Shown: positions 23,979-31,634, counted from the first letter of the stretch. The stretch is DNA of 31,691 nt from an uncultured Eubacteriales bacterium (GCA_900547725.1 URHR01000017.1:1-31691); one strand, 5' to 3'. A program made the numbers and translations. Notes: generated by a model from the letters alone, not told the origin.

Positions 23979-24267
23979 AAGGTCGCGGGGCTTTGCCCCG
24001 CACCTGAGAACCCGCAAGAACTTTACCCCAAAGGGCGGATTTTCGCAAAGCGAAAATCCGCCCTTTGGGGTAAAGGCTGTGGTTTTAGGGGCTTTTTCGG
24101 GGAGCCTCTGAATGGAGCACAGGGCATAGTCTCTCAAACTTTTCCCCGCACACCTGCTCAATGAATTTCTCTCCGAATATTCAGTGGCACTATGTTCGCA
24201 CTCTCCAAGTGGGGTAAAAGGTTTGGGGGAGTCCAGAGGGGGGCTTTCCTGAAAAGCCCCCCTCTGG
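23979..24267. repeat. Palindromic repeat cluster, relative of the 20254 element
   Basis: It begins with AAGGTCGCGGGGC-TTT-GCCCCGCACC (23979-24004), matching the end of the 20254 element at 25 of 26 positions, followed by TGAGAACCCGCAAGAACTTT shared exactly with that element in inverse orientation. Next is a perfect 26-bp stem with a 3-base loop (24021-24075). The cluster ends in a 15-bp-arm hairpin (24233-24267). Positions 24076-24232 show no gene. The stable hairpin may also end trpS transcription, although its T-run is weak. Confidence 0.75.
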
Positions 24268-24294
24268 CGCTTTACGAAAATTTTACTTGCATTT

Positions 24295-24325
24295 TTCACA
24301 CAGGAGGGGGAGAATGTGGTATAAT
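24295..24325 (+). promoter_or_regulatory. Probable promoter of the PiT operon
   Basis: TTCACA (24295-24300) and TATAAT (24320-24325) are 19 bases apart; TGTGG before the -10 gives an extended -10. The -35 is weak, so the call rests mainly on the -10. The same TGTGGTATAAT string occurs at 20611-20621. Confidence 0.6.
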
Positions 24326-24391
24326 ATAGGGGAATGGACTGCATACTGAGAGCGGAAATGAAAAAAGAAAGGAGCGGAGCGAGGGAAAGCG

Positions 24392-25441
24392 ATGTCTTTG
24401 ATGGAATTTTTGCGGCAGGTCGCGCAGAATCCCGTGCTGATGGTTTCGTCGGTGCTGACGCTCGGTGTGATCCTGGTCAATGGGTGGACGGACGCGCCGA
24501 ACGCGATTGCAACCTGCGTGTCAACGCGGGCGATCGGGTTACGGAAAGCCATTATCATGGCGGCGATCTGCAACTTTTTCGGCGTTCTGGTGATGACCGC
24601 CGTCAACGCGTCGGTGGCGATGACCATTTACAGCATGGTGGATTTCGGCGGGAACGCGCACGAGGCGCTGATCGCGCTTTGCGCGGCGATGACGGCAATC
24701 GTCATATGGGCAACGGCGGCGTGGTACTTCGGAATCCCCACCAGCGAGAGCCACGCGCTGATTGCGGGTCTGACGGGCGCGGCGGTTGCGATACACGGCA
24801 ACTTTTCGGGCGTGAATTGGGGAGAGTGGCAGAAAGTCCTGTGGGGACTGCTTCTCTCCACCGTGCTGGGCTTCGGTCTGGGGTTCGGGATGTCGAAACT
24901 GGTCACCTTTCTGTTCCGGGGGCGTAACCGAACGCGGTGCGACAGTTTTTTTGCCAAGTCGCAGGTTGCGGGTGGCGCGGCAATGGCATTCATGCACGGC
25001 GCGCAGGACGGACAGAAATTCATGGCGGTGTTCCTGCTCGGCGCGGCGTTGGCAAACGGGCAGACGGGAGTGTCGGATTTTTCCGTCCCGCTGTGGCTGA
25101 TGATTCTCTGCTCGGTTGTCATGGGGGTTGGGACTTCCATCGGGGGCTACCGCATTATCAAGTCGGTCGGAATGGATATGGTCAAACTCAAGCCCTACCA
25201 GGGCTTTTCGGCGGACATGGCGGGCGCGATCTGCCTGCTGATATCCTCGCTCTCGGGCATCCCCGTGAGCACCACACATACCAAGACCACGGCAATTATG
25301 GGGGTGGGCGCTTCCAAGCGCCTGCGGAACGTCAACTGGAGCGTGGTGCGGGATCTGGTGCTGACTTGGGTCTTTACCTTCCCGGGGTGCGGCATTCTGG
25401 GTTTTCTTGTTGCAAAGCTGTTTCTGCGAATTTTTGCGTAA
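24392..25441 (+). CDS. pit: Inorganic phosphate transporter, PiT family
   Basis: The 349-residue integral membrane protein takes up phosphate, as metal phosphate, with cation coupling. Both PiT signatures are visible: NGWTDAPNAIATCVSTRAI in the first helix pair (about 30-48) and GIPTSESHALIAGLTGA (about 115-131). The second half carries GGAAMAFMHGAQDGQKFM and SGIPVSTTHTKTTAIMGVG. About ten hydrophobic segments are present. The following gene, 15 bases on, is the usual DUF47 partner. The start follows GAGGGAAAG. Confidence 0.95.
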   Translation: MSLMEFLRQVAQNPVLMVSSVLTLGVILVNGWTDAPNAIATCVSTRAIGLRKAIIMAAICNFFGVLVMTAVNASVAMTIYSMVDFGGNAHEALIALCAAMTAIVIWATAAWYFGIPTSESHALIAGLTGAAVAIHGNFSGVNWGEWQKVLWGLLLSTVLGFGLGFGMSKLVTFLFRGRNRTRCDSFFAKSQVAGGAAMAFMHGAQDGQKFMAVFLLGAALANGQTGVSDFSVPLWLMILCSVVMGVGTSIGGYRIIKSVGMDMVKLKPYQGFSADMAGAICLLISSLSGIPVSTTHTKTTAIMGVGASKRLRNVNWSVVRDLVLTWVFTFPGCGILGFLVAKLFLRIFA

Positions 25442-25456
25442 AAGGGGGAGTGGGAT

Positions 25457-26077
25457 ATGGCACGAAACCGAAACGATTATTTCAAACTGATTGAGGAGCA
25501 GCTCTCCCACAGCGTTCGCGCGTCGGAACTGCTTGGAGAGATCTTGACGAACGTCACGGCGGAGAATGTACAGGACTATAAGGAGCGGATGCACGCGATT
25601 GAGCATCAGGGGGACGACATCCATCATTCCATCCTGTCGCGCCTTTCGGCGGAGTTCATCACGCCGATTGACCAGGAGGACATCCTGCATCTGGTTCAGC
25701 TGATCGATGATATCACCGACGCGCTGGACGAGGTGGTGCTGGAACTTTATATGTTCGATATCAAGCGGATTCCGGACGCCGCGCCGATGTTGGGCGGCAA
25801 AGTGGACGAATGCGTCAAGGCGCTGTATGCGGCGGGCGCGGAACTGAAGAATTTCAAAAAGCCCGAGCTGTTGCGGCAGCACCTGATCGACGTCAACACA
25901 CACGAGGGCGAGGCGGACGAAATCTATACGGAGGCGATTCATAAGCTGTTTGTGACAGAGACCGATTTCCGGACTCTGTTGGGCGCGCGAGGTATTTACG
26001 ACAGCCTTGAGGAATGCTGCGACCTTTGCGAGCACGCGGCGGATATCATCGAACAGATTATCATCAAGAATACCTGA
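25457..26077 (+). CDS. DUF47/PhoU-like accessory protein of PiT transporter
   Basis: This all-helical cytosolic protein of 206 residues is of the DUF47 (PhoU_div) family, which regulates or assists the PiT transporter it is paired with. Metal-binding type E-x-x-x-D/H clusters occur at MHAIEHQGDDIHH (about 46-58) and THEGEADEIY (about 150-159). AAAGGGGGAG supports the ATG. It shares the operon with pit and is followed by an intrinsic terminator. Confidence 0.93.
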   Translation: MARNRNDYFKLIEEQLSHSVRASELLGEILTNVTAENVQDYKERMHAIEHQGDDIHHSILSRLSAEFITPIDQEDILHLVQLIDDITDALDEVVLELYMFDIKRIPDAAPMLGGKVDECVKALYAAGAELKNFKKPELLRQHLIDVNTHEGEADEIYTEAIHKLFVTETDFRTLLGARGIYDSLEECCDLCEHAADIIEQIIIKNT

Positions 26078-26082
26078 CGGCA

Positions 26083-26115
26083 GGGGCGCGGCGGAATGCC
26101 GTGCCCCGCATTTTT
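26083..26115 (+). terminator. Intrinsic terminator of pit operon
   Basis: GGGGCGCGGC pairs with GCCGTGCCCC (one G-U) around GGAAT, followed by GCA and five T residues. Confidence 0.88.
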
Positions 26116-26144
26116 GTACAAAGTGTAAAATCTCGTCAATCCGG

Positions 26145-26173
26145 TTGACAATCACACGAATCTGTTATATAAT
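26145..26173 (+). promoter_or_regulatory. Consensus promoter of the CNNM/CorC-type gene
   Basis: TTGACA (26145-26150) and TATAAT (26168-26173) with a 17-base spacer, leaving a leader of about 170 bases. Confidence 0.92.
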
Positions 26174-26179
26174 ATAGTG

Positions 26180-26346
26180 AAAGGAGTTGGTGACGCTTTG
26201 GACAGTATACCCCGATGTAGTCCCGAAACGGGAATTTTTATTTTTACAATCGCTTCTCCGTCCCCGCGTGGGGATATTCTGTATTTCATGCTGTGTTAGC
26301 GGCAGGGCAGATGCGCCTTATTTGATATTTACAGAATAAAAGGAGA
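26180..26346 (+). promoter_or_regulatory. Leader with attenuator-like hairpin, unassigned
   Basis: TCCCG-AAA-CGGGA (26221-26233) followed by ATTTTTATTTTT looks like an intrinsic terminator placed inside the leader. A second hairpin TCCCC-GCGT-GGGGA (26261-26274) follows; alternative pairing of its GGGG with CCCC at about 26210, or of GGAG (about 26183) with CTCC (about 26256), is possible. This suggests conditional read-through for the transporter gene. It does not match the Mn (yybP-ykoY) or Mg (M-box) riboswitch cores as I remember them. Confidence 0.4.
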
Positions 26347-26352
26347 AAAATC

Positions 26353-27705
26353 ATGTCTGATATTATGAAACAATTGCTGTTACAGTTGGTGCTGATCCTG
26401 CTGAATGCCTTTTTTGCTGCAACCGAAATTGCGGTCATTTCCCTGAACGAGAAAAAGGTTCGGGCACAGGCGGAGGGCGGTAAAAAACGCGCCAAAAAAC
26501 TATTGAAAATCATACAGGAACCCACGCAGTTCCTGTCCACCATCCAGATCGGCATTACACTGGCGGGCTTTCTCGGATCGGCATTTGCGGCGGATAACTT
26601 TGCCGAAAAGCTGACGGGAGGGTTGGTTCGCCTGTTCGGCGCTTCTGCGGAGCACGAGGGCACAATCCGCACGGTGTCGGTGATTCTGATTACGCTGATC
26701 CTGTCTTACTTCACGCTGATTCTCGGCGAACTGGTGCCCAAACGGGTTGCCATGCGCCATAAGGAGAAACTGGCAGGTGCGGTGTGCGGTGTGATTACCG
26801 TGCTGTCCAAAATTCTGAAGCCGGTTATCTGGTTGCTTACGGTGTCCACAAACGGTGTTCTGCGCCTTTTGGGGATTGACCCGAAGGAGCAGGAAGAGGC
26901 GGTCTCGGAGGAGGACATCGTGATGATGCTGGACGCGGGCGGAGACGGCGGAACGATCCGCCGGGACGACATCCAATACATCAAAAACGTGTTCCGTCTG
27001 GAGCACCAAGCCGCAGTGGATATCATGACCCCGCGCGGCGCTGTCGTTGCGGTATCGGTTGACGCGGATGAAAAGAGCCTGACCGAACTGATTGCACGGG
27101 AGGGGTATTCCCGCATTCCGGTCTACGAAGAGAATCTGGATCGCGTGGTGGGCATTCTGCACGCAAGCGAATACCTGCTCCGCCGCGATGAGGACGGCTT
27201 CCGTTTGCGGAGCATCCTCCACGAACCGCAGTTCGTGCCCGAAACCATGCCGTCGGACGCGCTTTTCCGCGAAATGCAACGGGAGCACAACCACATGGCG
27301 GTGGTGGTCAACGAATTCGGCATGACGCTCGGTATCGTGACGATGGAGGACGTACTGGAAGAATTGGTAGGCGAGATCTGGGACGAACAGGACGTGGCGG
27401 TTGAGGATGACAACATCCGCAAAACAGGAGAAGACCGGTATATGATCCGCACCTCGCTTCCGCTGGACGATTTCTTTGAATTTTTCTCGCTCGGGAAGGA
27501 TGACGAATTTGAGTCCTCGACCGTCAACGGTTGGCTGAGCGAGCTTTGCGGGCATATCCCGCAGGTTGGGGAGTGCGCGCAGTACCGGAATCTGACCGTC
27601 CGCGTGACGGAGGGAGACGATCTGATGACGCGAGAGGCGGAAGTGACCGTGAAAGAGGAACCGCAGATCCCCACCGATGCAGGGACAGAGACAAAAACGG
27701 ATTGA
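26353..27705 (+). CDS. CNNM/CorC-type membrane protein (DUF21, CBS pair, CorC_HlyC)
   Basis: This 450-residue protein belongs to the family often labelled hemolysin-like, whose Bacillus member MpfA acts in magnesium export. Its DUF21 membrane domain (about 1-190) has LILLNAFFAATEIAVISLNEKK and the TQFLSTIQIGITLAGFLGS motif. A CBS-domain pair (about 215-345) contains IMTPRGAVVAVS, YSRIPVYEENLDRVVGI and VVVNEFGMTLGIVTMEDVLE. The C-terminal CorC_HlyC domain spans about 360-435. AAAGGAG supports the start. Substrate is likely a divalent metal, by family. The gene has its own promoter with a structured leader; no obvious terminator follows. Confidence 0.92.
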   Translation: MSDIMKQLLLQLVLILLNAFFAATEIAVISLNEKKVRAQAEGGKKRAKKLLKIIQEPTQFLSTIQIGITLAGFLGSAFAADNFAEKLTGGLVRLFGASAEHEGTIRTVSVILITLILSYFTLILGELVPKRVAMRHKEKLAGAVCGVITVLSKILKPVIWLLTVSTNGVLRLLGIDPKEQEEAVSEEDIVMMLDAGGDGGTIRRDDIQYIKNVFRLEHQAAVDIMTPRGAVVAVSVDADEKSLTELIAREGYSRIPVYEENLDRVVGILHASEYLLRRDEDGFRLRSILHEPQFVPETMPSDALFREMQREHNHMAVVVNEFGMTLGIVTMEDVLEELVGEIWDEQDVAVEDDNIRKTGEDRYMIRTSLPLDDFFEFFSLGKDDEFESSTVNGWLSELCGHIPQVGECAQYRNLTVRVTEGDDLMTREAEVTVKEEPQIPTDAGTETKTD

Positions 27706-27858
27706 GGCATCACCGCGTAATTCTGATGTTGCGCAGATCGGCAGACCCGGGAGGATCGGCTTCAAGCCGGGAAAGTGGCTTGACGTGGTGTTCCATCGGA
27801 AACGGCTTGCAAAGTGACCGCATTTTTGCGAAAAAATCCGAAAAAAATAAAAAAAGTC

Positions 27859-27887
27859 TTGACAGCGGGCGCAAAATCGTGTATAAT
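27859..27887 (+). promoter_or_regulatory. Consensus promoter of rpsU
   Basis: TTGACA (27859-27864) and TATAAT (27882-27887), 17-base spacer. The leader contains GTGCGCGGC-TTT-GCCGTGTAC (27905-27925) and CCGG-TTCA-CCGG (27935-27946) just before the GGAGGGAGGG ribosome site, which could allow feedback on translation. Positions 27706-27858 hold no gene and no clear terminator. Confidence 0.9.
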
Positions 27888-27963
27888 AATAAAAGGTAAT
27901 TCTTGTGCGCGGCTTTGCCGTGTACGATAGGATACCGGTTCACCGGCGGAGGGAGGGATAAAC

Positions 27964-28140
27964 ATGGCAGAAATCAGAGTCAAGGAAGGCGAGTCTCTTG
28001 ACAGCGCTCTTCGTCGCTTTAAGCGTGCAACCGCTCGTTCCGGCGTCCTCACCGAGCTTCGCAAGAGAGAGCATTACGAGAAGCCCAGCGTGAAGCGCAA
28101 GAAGAAGTCTGAAGCAGCCAGAAAGCGCAAGTACAAATAA
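27964..28140 (+). CDS. rpsU: 30S ribosomal protein S21
   Basis: This small basic ribosomal protein of 58 residues starts MAEIRVKEGESLDSALRRFK and ends in a lysine/arginine-rich tail (KRKKKSEAARKRKYK), the classic S21 pattern. It helps initiation of translation on the small subunit. GGAGGGAGGG supports the start. It stands alone with its own consensus promoter and terminator, rather than beside dnaG or a GatB/YqeY gene as in some bacteria. Confidence 0.97.
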   Translation: MAEIRVKEGESLDSALRRFKRATARSGVLTELRKREHYEKPSVKRKKKSEAARKRKYK

Positions 28141-28154
28141 TGTACCTGCAAAAA

Positions 28155-28188
28155 ACACCCATCGGAATTTCCGATGGGTGTTCTTTTT
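28155..28188 (+). terminator. Bidirectional intrinsic terminator between rpsU and the TPM gene
   Basis: A 12- to 13-bp perfect stem (ACACCCATCGGAA with its complement) is followed by TCTTTTT on the plus strand and by six T residues on the minus strand, so it can end both convergent transcripts. Confidence 0.93.
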
Positions 28189-28199
28189 GTATTTTGGGG

Positions 28200-28970
28200 T
28201 CAGAACCGTCCGCCGCTGCTGCTTCGTGAAGAGCCGCCGCTGCTGCGCCCACCGCCCGAGGATTCGCTTTGCACGCGCGTTTTGGTCACGGTGCTGAACA
28301 GGTAGAGATCCGCGCTCTTGTTCAGCGCAAAGCTGTTGTCCTTGACGTAGTTCGCCGCATTTTTGCCGCGCCGCGCGTTGTTCATGCGGTAGGCAAAAAC
28401 ACCTGCGACCGCAAAGCCGATGACAAGCGCCACAATCACAACGATGAATTCGCCGATCAGCAGGTTTCCGCTCTTGGCGCTGAAATCGTCAGCCGTCAGC
28501 GAGCCGACCGCAGCAACGAATGCGGTTGCCGCCCCCGACCAGTTGCTGCCGGAAAGCTGCCCGACCGTCCGGTTCTCGATCCGATTCTTGGCGGAACGGG
28601 TCAGCTCATCGTTCATGCGCCCGATCCAGCGGATACGGTAGACGCGCTCCGAAACATCCACTGCGAGAATCACCGCGTCGCTCCGCCGGTCGCAGTTCGT
28701 GTCATAAAGACGGTCTGCGCGGCTATCCAGATCATCCTCGTCCAAGCCGCTTTTTGTGAAGATAATCCCCACGTTTGCGCCGACCTGCTTTGCCGCAGTC
28801 CGCGCCGCCGTTTGCAGGGCGCTGACCTCGCTGTCCTTCAGTACGCCGCCCGCGTTGTCGATAAACGCTTCCGCATAAGCCGTTCCCGCCGCAAAGCAGG
28901 GGAGCGCCATGACGGTAAGCAGGAGCAGAAGAACTGCCGCCGCAAAAATCTGTTTGCCGAGTCGTTTCAT
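28200..28970 (-). CDS. TPM-domain membrane protein (YdjH/YgcG-like)
   Basis: The 256-residue protein has a signal-like N-terminal segment (MKRLGKQIFAAAVLLLLL, to about 27), an extracytoplasmic TPM domain (about 30-160; FIDNAGGVLKDSEVSALQ at the start, SDAVILAVDVSERVYRIRW in the middle), a transmembrane helix (about 177-200) and a Gly/Ser-rich tail (SSGGGRSSGGSSRSSSGGRF). The order and neighbours match B. subtilis YdjH. The start at 28970 is chosen because GGAGGG precedes it and it overlaps the upstream stop codon by one base (TGATG). It is the last gene of a three-gene minus-strand operon and likely forms a membrane complex with the other two. Confidence 0.88.
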   Translation of the reverse strand: MKRLGKQIFAAAVLLLLLTVMALPCFAAGTAYAEAFIDNAGGVLKDSEVSALQTAARTAAKQVGANVGIIFTKSGLDEDDLDSRADRLYDTNCDRRSDAVILAVDVSERVYRIRWIGRMNDELTRSAKNRIENRTVGQLSGSNWSGAATAFVAAVGSLTADDFSAKSGNLLIGEFIVVIVALVIGFAVAGVFAYRMNNARRGKNAANYVKDNSFALNKSADLYLFSTVTKTRVQSESSGGGRSSGGSSRSSSGGRF

Positions 28971-30052
28971 CAGAACATCCCTCCAATCAACAGAAAGAGT
29001 TGTCCGAGCGCGACTGCCGCCGCGGCGATTCCGCCCGCCCATGCGAAGAAACGTCCCCACGAAATCGGGAGCTTGCCGACAAATTTGCCGGTCTGCCCGT
29101 TCATTGCGAAGAAGTACGGCTTGCCCTTGTACTTGGTATTCAGAATGTAGACGGGGAGCATGGCGTATTTGACTTGGCTGTCCGAGGTGTGAATGTCGGT
29201 GCTTCGGGTTGTCACGCTTGCGTAGCCGTGAACCGTGGAGCGCAGGCCGTCCTCCAGACTCTGCTTGACGCGGCGCGAAGCGCGCGGAGCGGAATCCTTT
29301 GCCGAAACGTCGAAGCGGTCGGCGAGAAAGCCCGAGAGGTAAGCCGTTCCGAACTCGGTCAGTTCGCGGTAGTCGAACGGCTCGAGCGAATCCATGTAAC
29401 TGTCGTCCATTTTTTCGGACGCGTCCACGGGAATCTTTTCAAACGCCATGTGTCCGCCGCGAATGACCAGAAAATGACTGGTTTTGGTGTAGCGGTAATC
29501 GCCGCTCCGCCATGTGGAAACGCGCGTGGCGTTGAAATGCACCGTTCCGTCCGCGTTGCAGTCAAAGAGCCAGAAAGGGACATAGACCCCCTGCAATTTA
29601 TCGATGCTGTTCTCGCTTCTGAAGGCGCGGGGCAGGAGCAGTTTGCCCTTGTAGAATTTTTTGAGCGTATCCTTTGCCGCTTGCCGATCCAGACGGAAGG
29701 GGATGATGTAGTCGGGGCGGAGCGCGCCGCTGACGCGCTCCTTGATGATGGCGGGATTGCCGCAATAGGGGCATTCGGTTGCCATCATCGTATCGTCTCC
29801 GACCAGTGCCGCGCCGCAGGATTGGCAGATGAATGCCGTCTGCTCGCCCTCGGTCTCTGTTCCCTCGTAATCCGACCATTCCGGCTCGGAGGTGTTCTTT
29901 TCGTCCTGCTCCGCCTGCGCCAGTTGTTCCAGTTGTTCAACGGAAAATCTGTTGTCGCAGTACTCGCAAACCAATTCCTGCGTCCCTCCGTCGAACTTCA
30001 GCCCGGCGCCGCAACAGGGACATTTGTATTCCAGTACGGTTTCGTCCGCCAT
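28970..30052 (-). CDS. Zinc-ribbon membrane protein (YdjG-like)
   Basis: The 360-residue protein begins with two TFIIB-type zinc ribbons: YKCPCCGAG...CEYC (about 10-33) and ICQSCGAA...CPYC (about 75-97). A large alpha/beta region follows, with VYVPFWLFDCNADGT (about 155-169) and KYAMLPVYILNTKYKGKPYFFAMNG near the end, and one transmembrane helix closes it (about 333-355). Composition and position between SPFH and TPM genes match B. subtilis YdjG. It is thought to be an anchor for membrane-stress proteins there. It lies 27 bases after the SPFH gene and overlaps the TPM gene by one base. Confidence 0.85.
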   Translation of the reverse strand: MADETVLEYKCPCCGAGLKFDGGTQELVCEYCDNRFSVEQLEQLAQAEQDEKNTSEPEWSDYEGTETEGEQTAFICQSCGAALVGDDTMMATECPYCGNPAIIKERVSGALRPDYIIPFRLDRQAAKDTLKKFYKGKLLLPRAFRSENSIDKLQGVYVPFWLFDCNADGTVHFNATRVSTWRSGDYRYTKTSHFLVIRGGHMAFEKIPVDASEKMDDSYMDSLEPFDYRELTEFGTAYLSGFLADRFDVSAKDSAPRASRRVKQSLEDGLRSTVHGYASVTTRSTDIHTSDSQVKYAMLPVYILNTKYKGKPYFFAMNGQTGKFVGKLPISWGRFFAWAGGIAAAAVALGQLFLLIGGMF

Positions 30053-30079
30053 GATCTGTCCGTTATCCTTCCGATTGGA

Positions 30080-31423
30080 TTATTTTGTATCGTTGTCGTC
30101 GAAGATATCGCCGCACTCGGGGCAGAACTTCGGCGGGTGCGCGGGATCTTCGGGCGTCCAGCCGCACTTGTCGCAACGGTAGACTTTTGCGCCTGCGGGG
30201 CGCTTTGCACCGCACTCGGCGCAGAATTTGCCCTTGTTCTGCGCACCGCACTTGGTGCAGGTCCAGAAGTCATCGGGCTTCGGAGCGCCGCACTCCGCGC
30301 AGAACTTGCCTGTGTTGACCGCGCCGCACTTGCAGGTCCAGGAGCCTGCGGGGGCGGCGGGTTTCTTTTCCTGCGCCTGTTTTGCCGCTTCAGCCGCCGC
30401 AGCCTGCTGCTGCGCCTGCATCTGATAGAGCTGATTTGCGTTCATGCCACCCTGATTCTGCGCCATGTTCATGCCCGCAAACGCCATGAATGCGCCGCCC
30501 TGACCCTGATTCTTTGCCGCGTCCTGCATAGCCTGCGCCTGCGCGCCGGTCAGAATCGCCGCCGCCATACCCGGATCGCGCATGACCGCGCTCTTCTGGT
30601 ACTGCTTGATCATGTCCTCGTCTTCTTTGGACGCAGTGACCGAGTTGATGCCGAAGGAGCAGACCTTGATGCCGCGCAGCTCGCCCCACTTCTTGGAAAG
30701 CACTTCGTTGAGCGCGTCGGCAATTTCAACGGTGTGTCCCGGGAGCGCACTGTAGCGGATGCCCTGCTCGGAAATCTTTGCAAAGGCGGGCTGAAGCGCA
30801 GTCAGCAGTTCGGTTTTGAGCATGCTGTCGATGCGGTCGCGGGTGTAGAGGTCGGTCACGTTGCCCGAAACGTTCTTATAGAAGAGCAGGGGGTCAACGA
30901 TCTTGTAGGAAAATTCGCCGTTGCAGCGGATGGAGATGTCAACATCCAGACCGATATTGCGATCCACCACGCGGAACGGAACGGGGCTTGCCGTGCCGTA
31001 TTTGTTTCCCGGAATCTCCTTGATGTTGAAGTAGTAAACCCGCTGATCTTTACCCGTGTCTCCGCCGTAAGTGAAGCGGCGGCCGATGGTTGCAAAAGTT
31101 CCGAGAATCGACTTGCCGAGATTTCCCGCAAACAGACTCGGCTCGGCGGTCTTTTCGTAAGTAAATTCGCCCGGCTCTGCGCAGAATTCCACAACTTCGC
31201 CCTGGCAGACAATGACCATGCACTGCCCTTCATTGACCGCAATGCCCGAGCCTGCCGAAATGATGTTGTCCTCGCCCTTGGTGTTGGAGGAGCGGCGCGA
31301 GGTGCGCTTCTGCCCCTTCGCAACCAGAACGTTGTCCGCCAGCGAATCGCAGTAGAAATACTCTTTCCACTGGTCGGCAAGCGTGCCGCCCAGTGCGCCC
31401 CCGAATGCTTTAATCAGTCCCAT
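30080..31423 (-). CDS. SPFH-domain protein with C-terminal zinc ribbons (YdjI-like)
   Basis: This 447-residue protein resembles YdjI of the virion-core/SPFH group. The SPFH domain spans about 1-290 (GLIKAFGGALGGTLADQW at the start, GQCMVIVCQGEVVEFCAEPG at about 68-87, SFGINSVTASKEDEDMI at about 270). A Met/Gln/Ala-rich linker (about 300-360) leads to three zinc ribbons (about 363-440) with C-x-C/CxxC pairs such as CKCGAVNTGKFCAECG. B. subtilis YdjI is shorter, so the tail is an addition. The start at 31423 is set by AAAGGAGAA. It is the first gene of the operon, with its own promoter; it likely organises membrane microdomains with the next two proteins. Confidence 0.88.
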   Translation of the reverse strand: MGLIKAFGGALGGTLADQWKEYFYCDSLADNVLVAKGQKRTSRRSSNTKGEDNIISAGSGIAVNEGQCMVIVCQGEVVEFCAEPGEFTYEKTAEPSLFAGNLGKSILGTFATIGRRFTYGGDTGKDQRVYYFNIKEIPGNKYGTASPVPFRVVDRNIGLDVDISIRCNGEFSYKIVDPLLFYKNVSGNVTDLYTRDRIDSMLKTELLTALQPAFAKISEQGIRYSALPGHTVEIADALNEVLSKKWGELRGIKVCSFGINSVTASKEDEDMIKQYQKSAVMRDPGMAAAILTGAQAQAMQDAAKNQGQGGAFMAFAGMNMAQNQGGMNANQLYQMQAQQQAAAAEAAKQAQEKKPAAPAGSWTCKCGAVNTGKFCAECGAPKPDDFWTCTKCGAQNKGKFCAECGAKRPAGAKVYRCDKCGWTPEDPAHPPKFCPECGDIFDDNDTK

Positions 31424-31449
31424 GTGTTTGTTCTCCTTTATATAAAGTG

Positions 31450-31467
31450 GTAACGTTTCATCGTTAC
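31450..31467 (-). promoter_or_regulatory. Perfect dyad at the start of the SPFH operon transcript
   Basis: GTAACG-N6-CGTTAC is a perfect 6-bp inverted repeat located between the predicted transcription start (about 31465) and the ribosome site. It could be an operator for a dedicated regulator or a small RNA hairpin. Confidence 0.5.
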
Positions 31468-31471
31468 TAAC

Positions 31472-31500
31472 AGTATACCATGTCTTTTCCTTTTTTGCAA
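31472..31500 (-). promoter_or_regulatory. Promoter of the SPFH-zinc-ribbon-TPM operon
   Basis: On the minus strand TTGCAA (31500-31495) and TATACT (31477-31472) with a 17-base spacer and TGG in front of the -10 (extended). It is a housekeeping-type promoter; I do not see the AAC-type -35 expected of an ECF sigma factor. Confidence 0.8.
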
Positions 31501-31599
31501 GAGAAATCCGAAAAAAAAGAGGTTGGGTTTTTGAAAAAAACATTTCTGCCCGCTCACTCCGTCATCGGATGAAGCCGTAGGAAAGTGACATTTGCATCG

Positions 31600-31634
31600 A
31601 ACGGAACGACCTGCGTGTCGTTCCGTTTCGTTTG
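31600..31634 (+). terminator. Orphan plus-strand terminator-like hairpin
   Basis: AACGGAACGAC pairs perfectly with GTCGTTCCGTT (31617-31627) around CTGCGT, followed by TCGTTTGTT. No plus-strand gene ends just upstream. It may stop antisense read-through or be another palindromic repeat. No gene is recognised in 31501-31691. Confidence 0.45.

Noticed and set aside
20254..24267. CRISPR or retron non-coding RNA in the palindromic repeats
   Set aside because: There is no regular spacing, no reverse transcriptase and no cas gene; the copies are dispersed and of mixed orientation.
24539..26155. A 538-codon minus-strand frame opposite pit and the DUF47 gene
   Set aside because: Both plus-strand proteins are clearly recognised, and the antisense translation is His/Arg-rich without any domain.
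26174..26352. yybP-ykoY (Mn) or M-box (Mg) riboswitch
   Set aside because: The gene context fits, but the conserved core sequences of neither class are visible; it is left as an unassigned leader.
29000..31453. An 817-codon plus-strand open frame opposite the SPFH and zinc-ribbon genes
   Set aside because: It is antisense to two genes with conserved motifs, has Arg/Cys/Leu-rich nonsense composition and no ribosome site.
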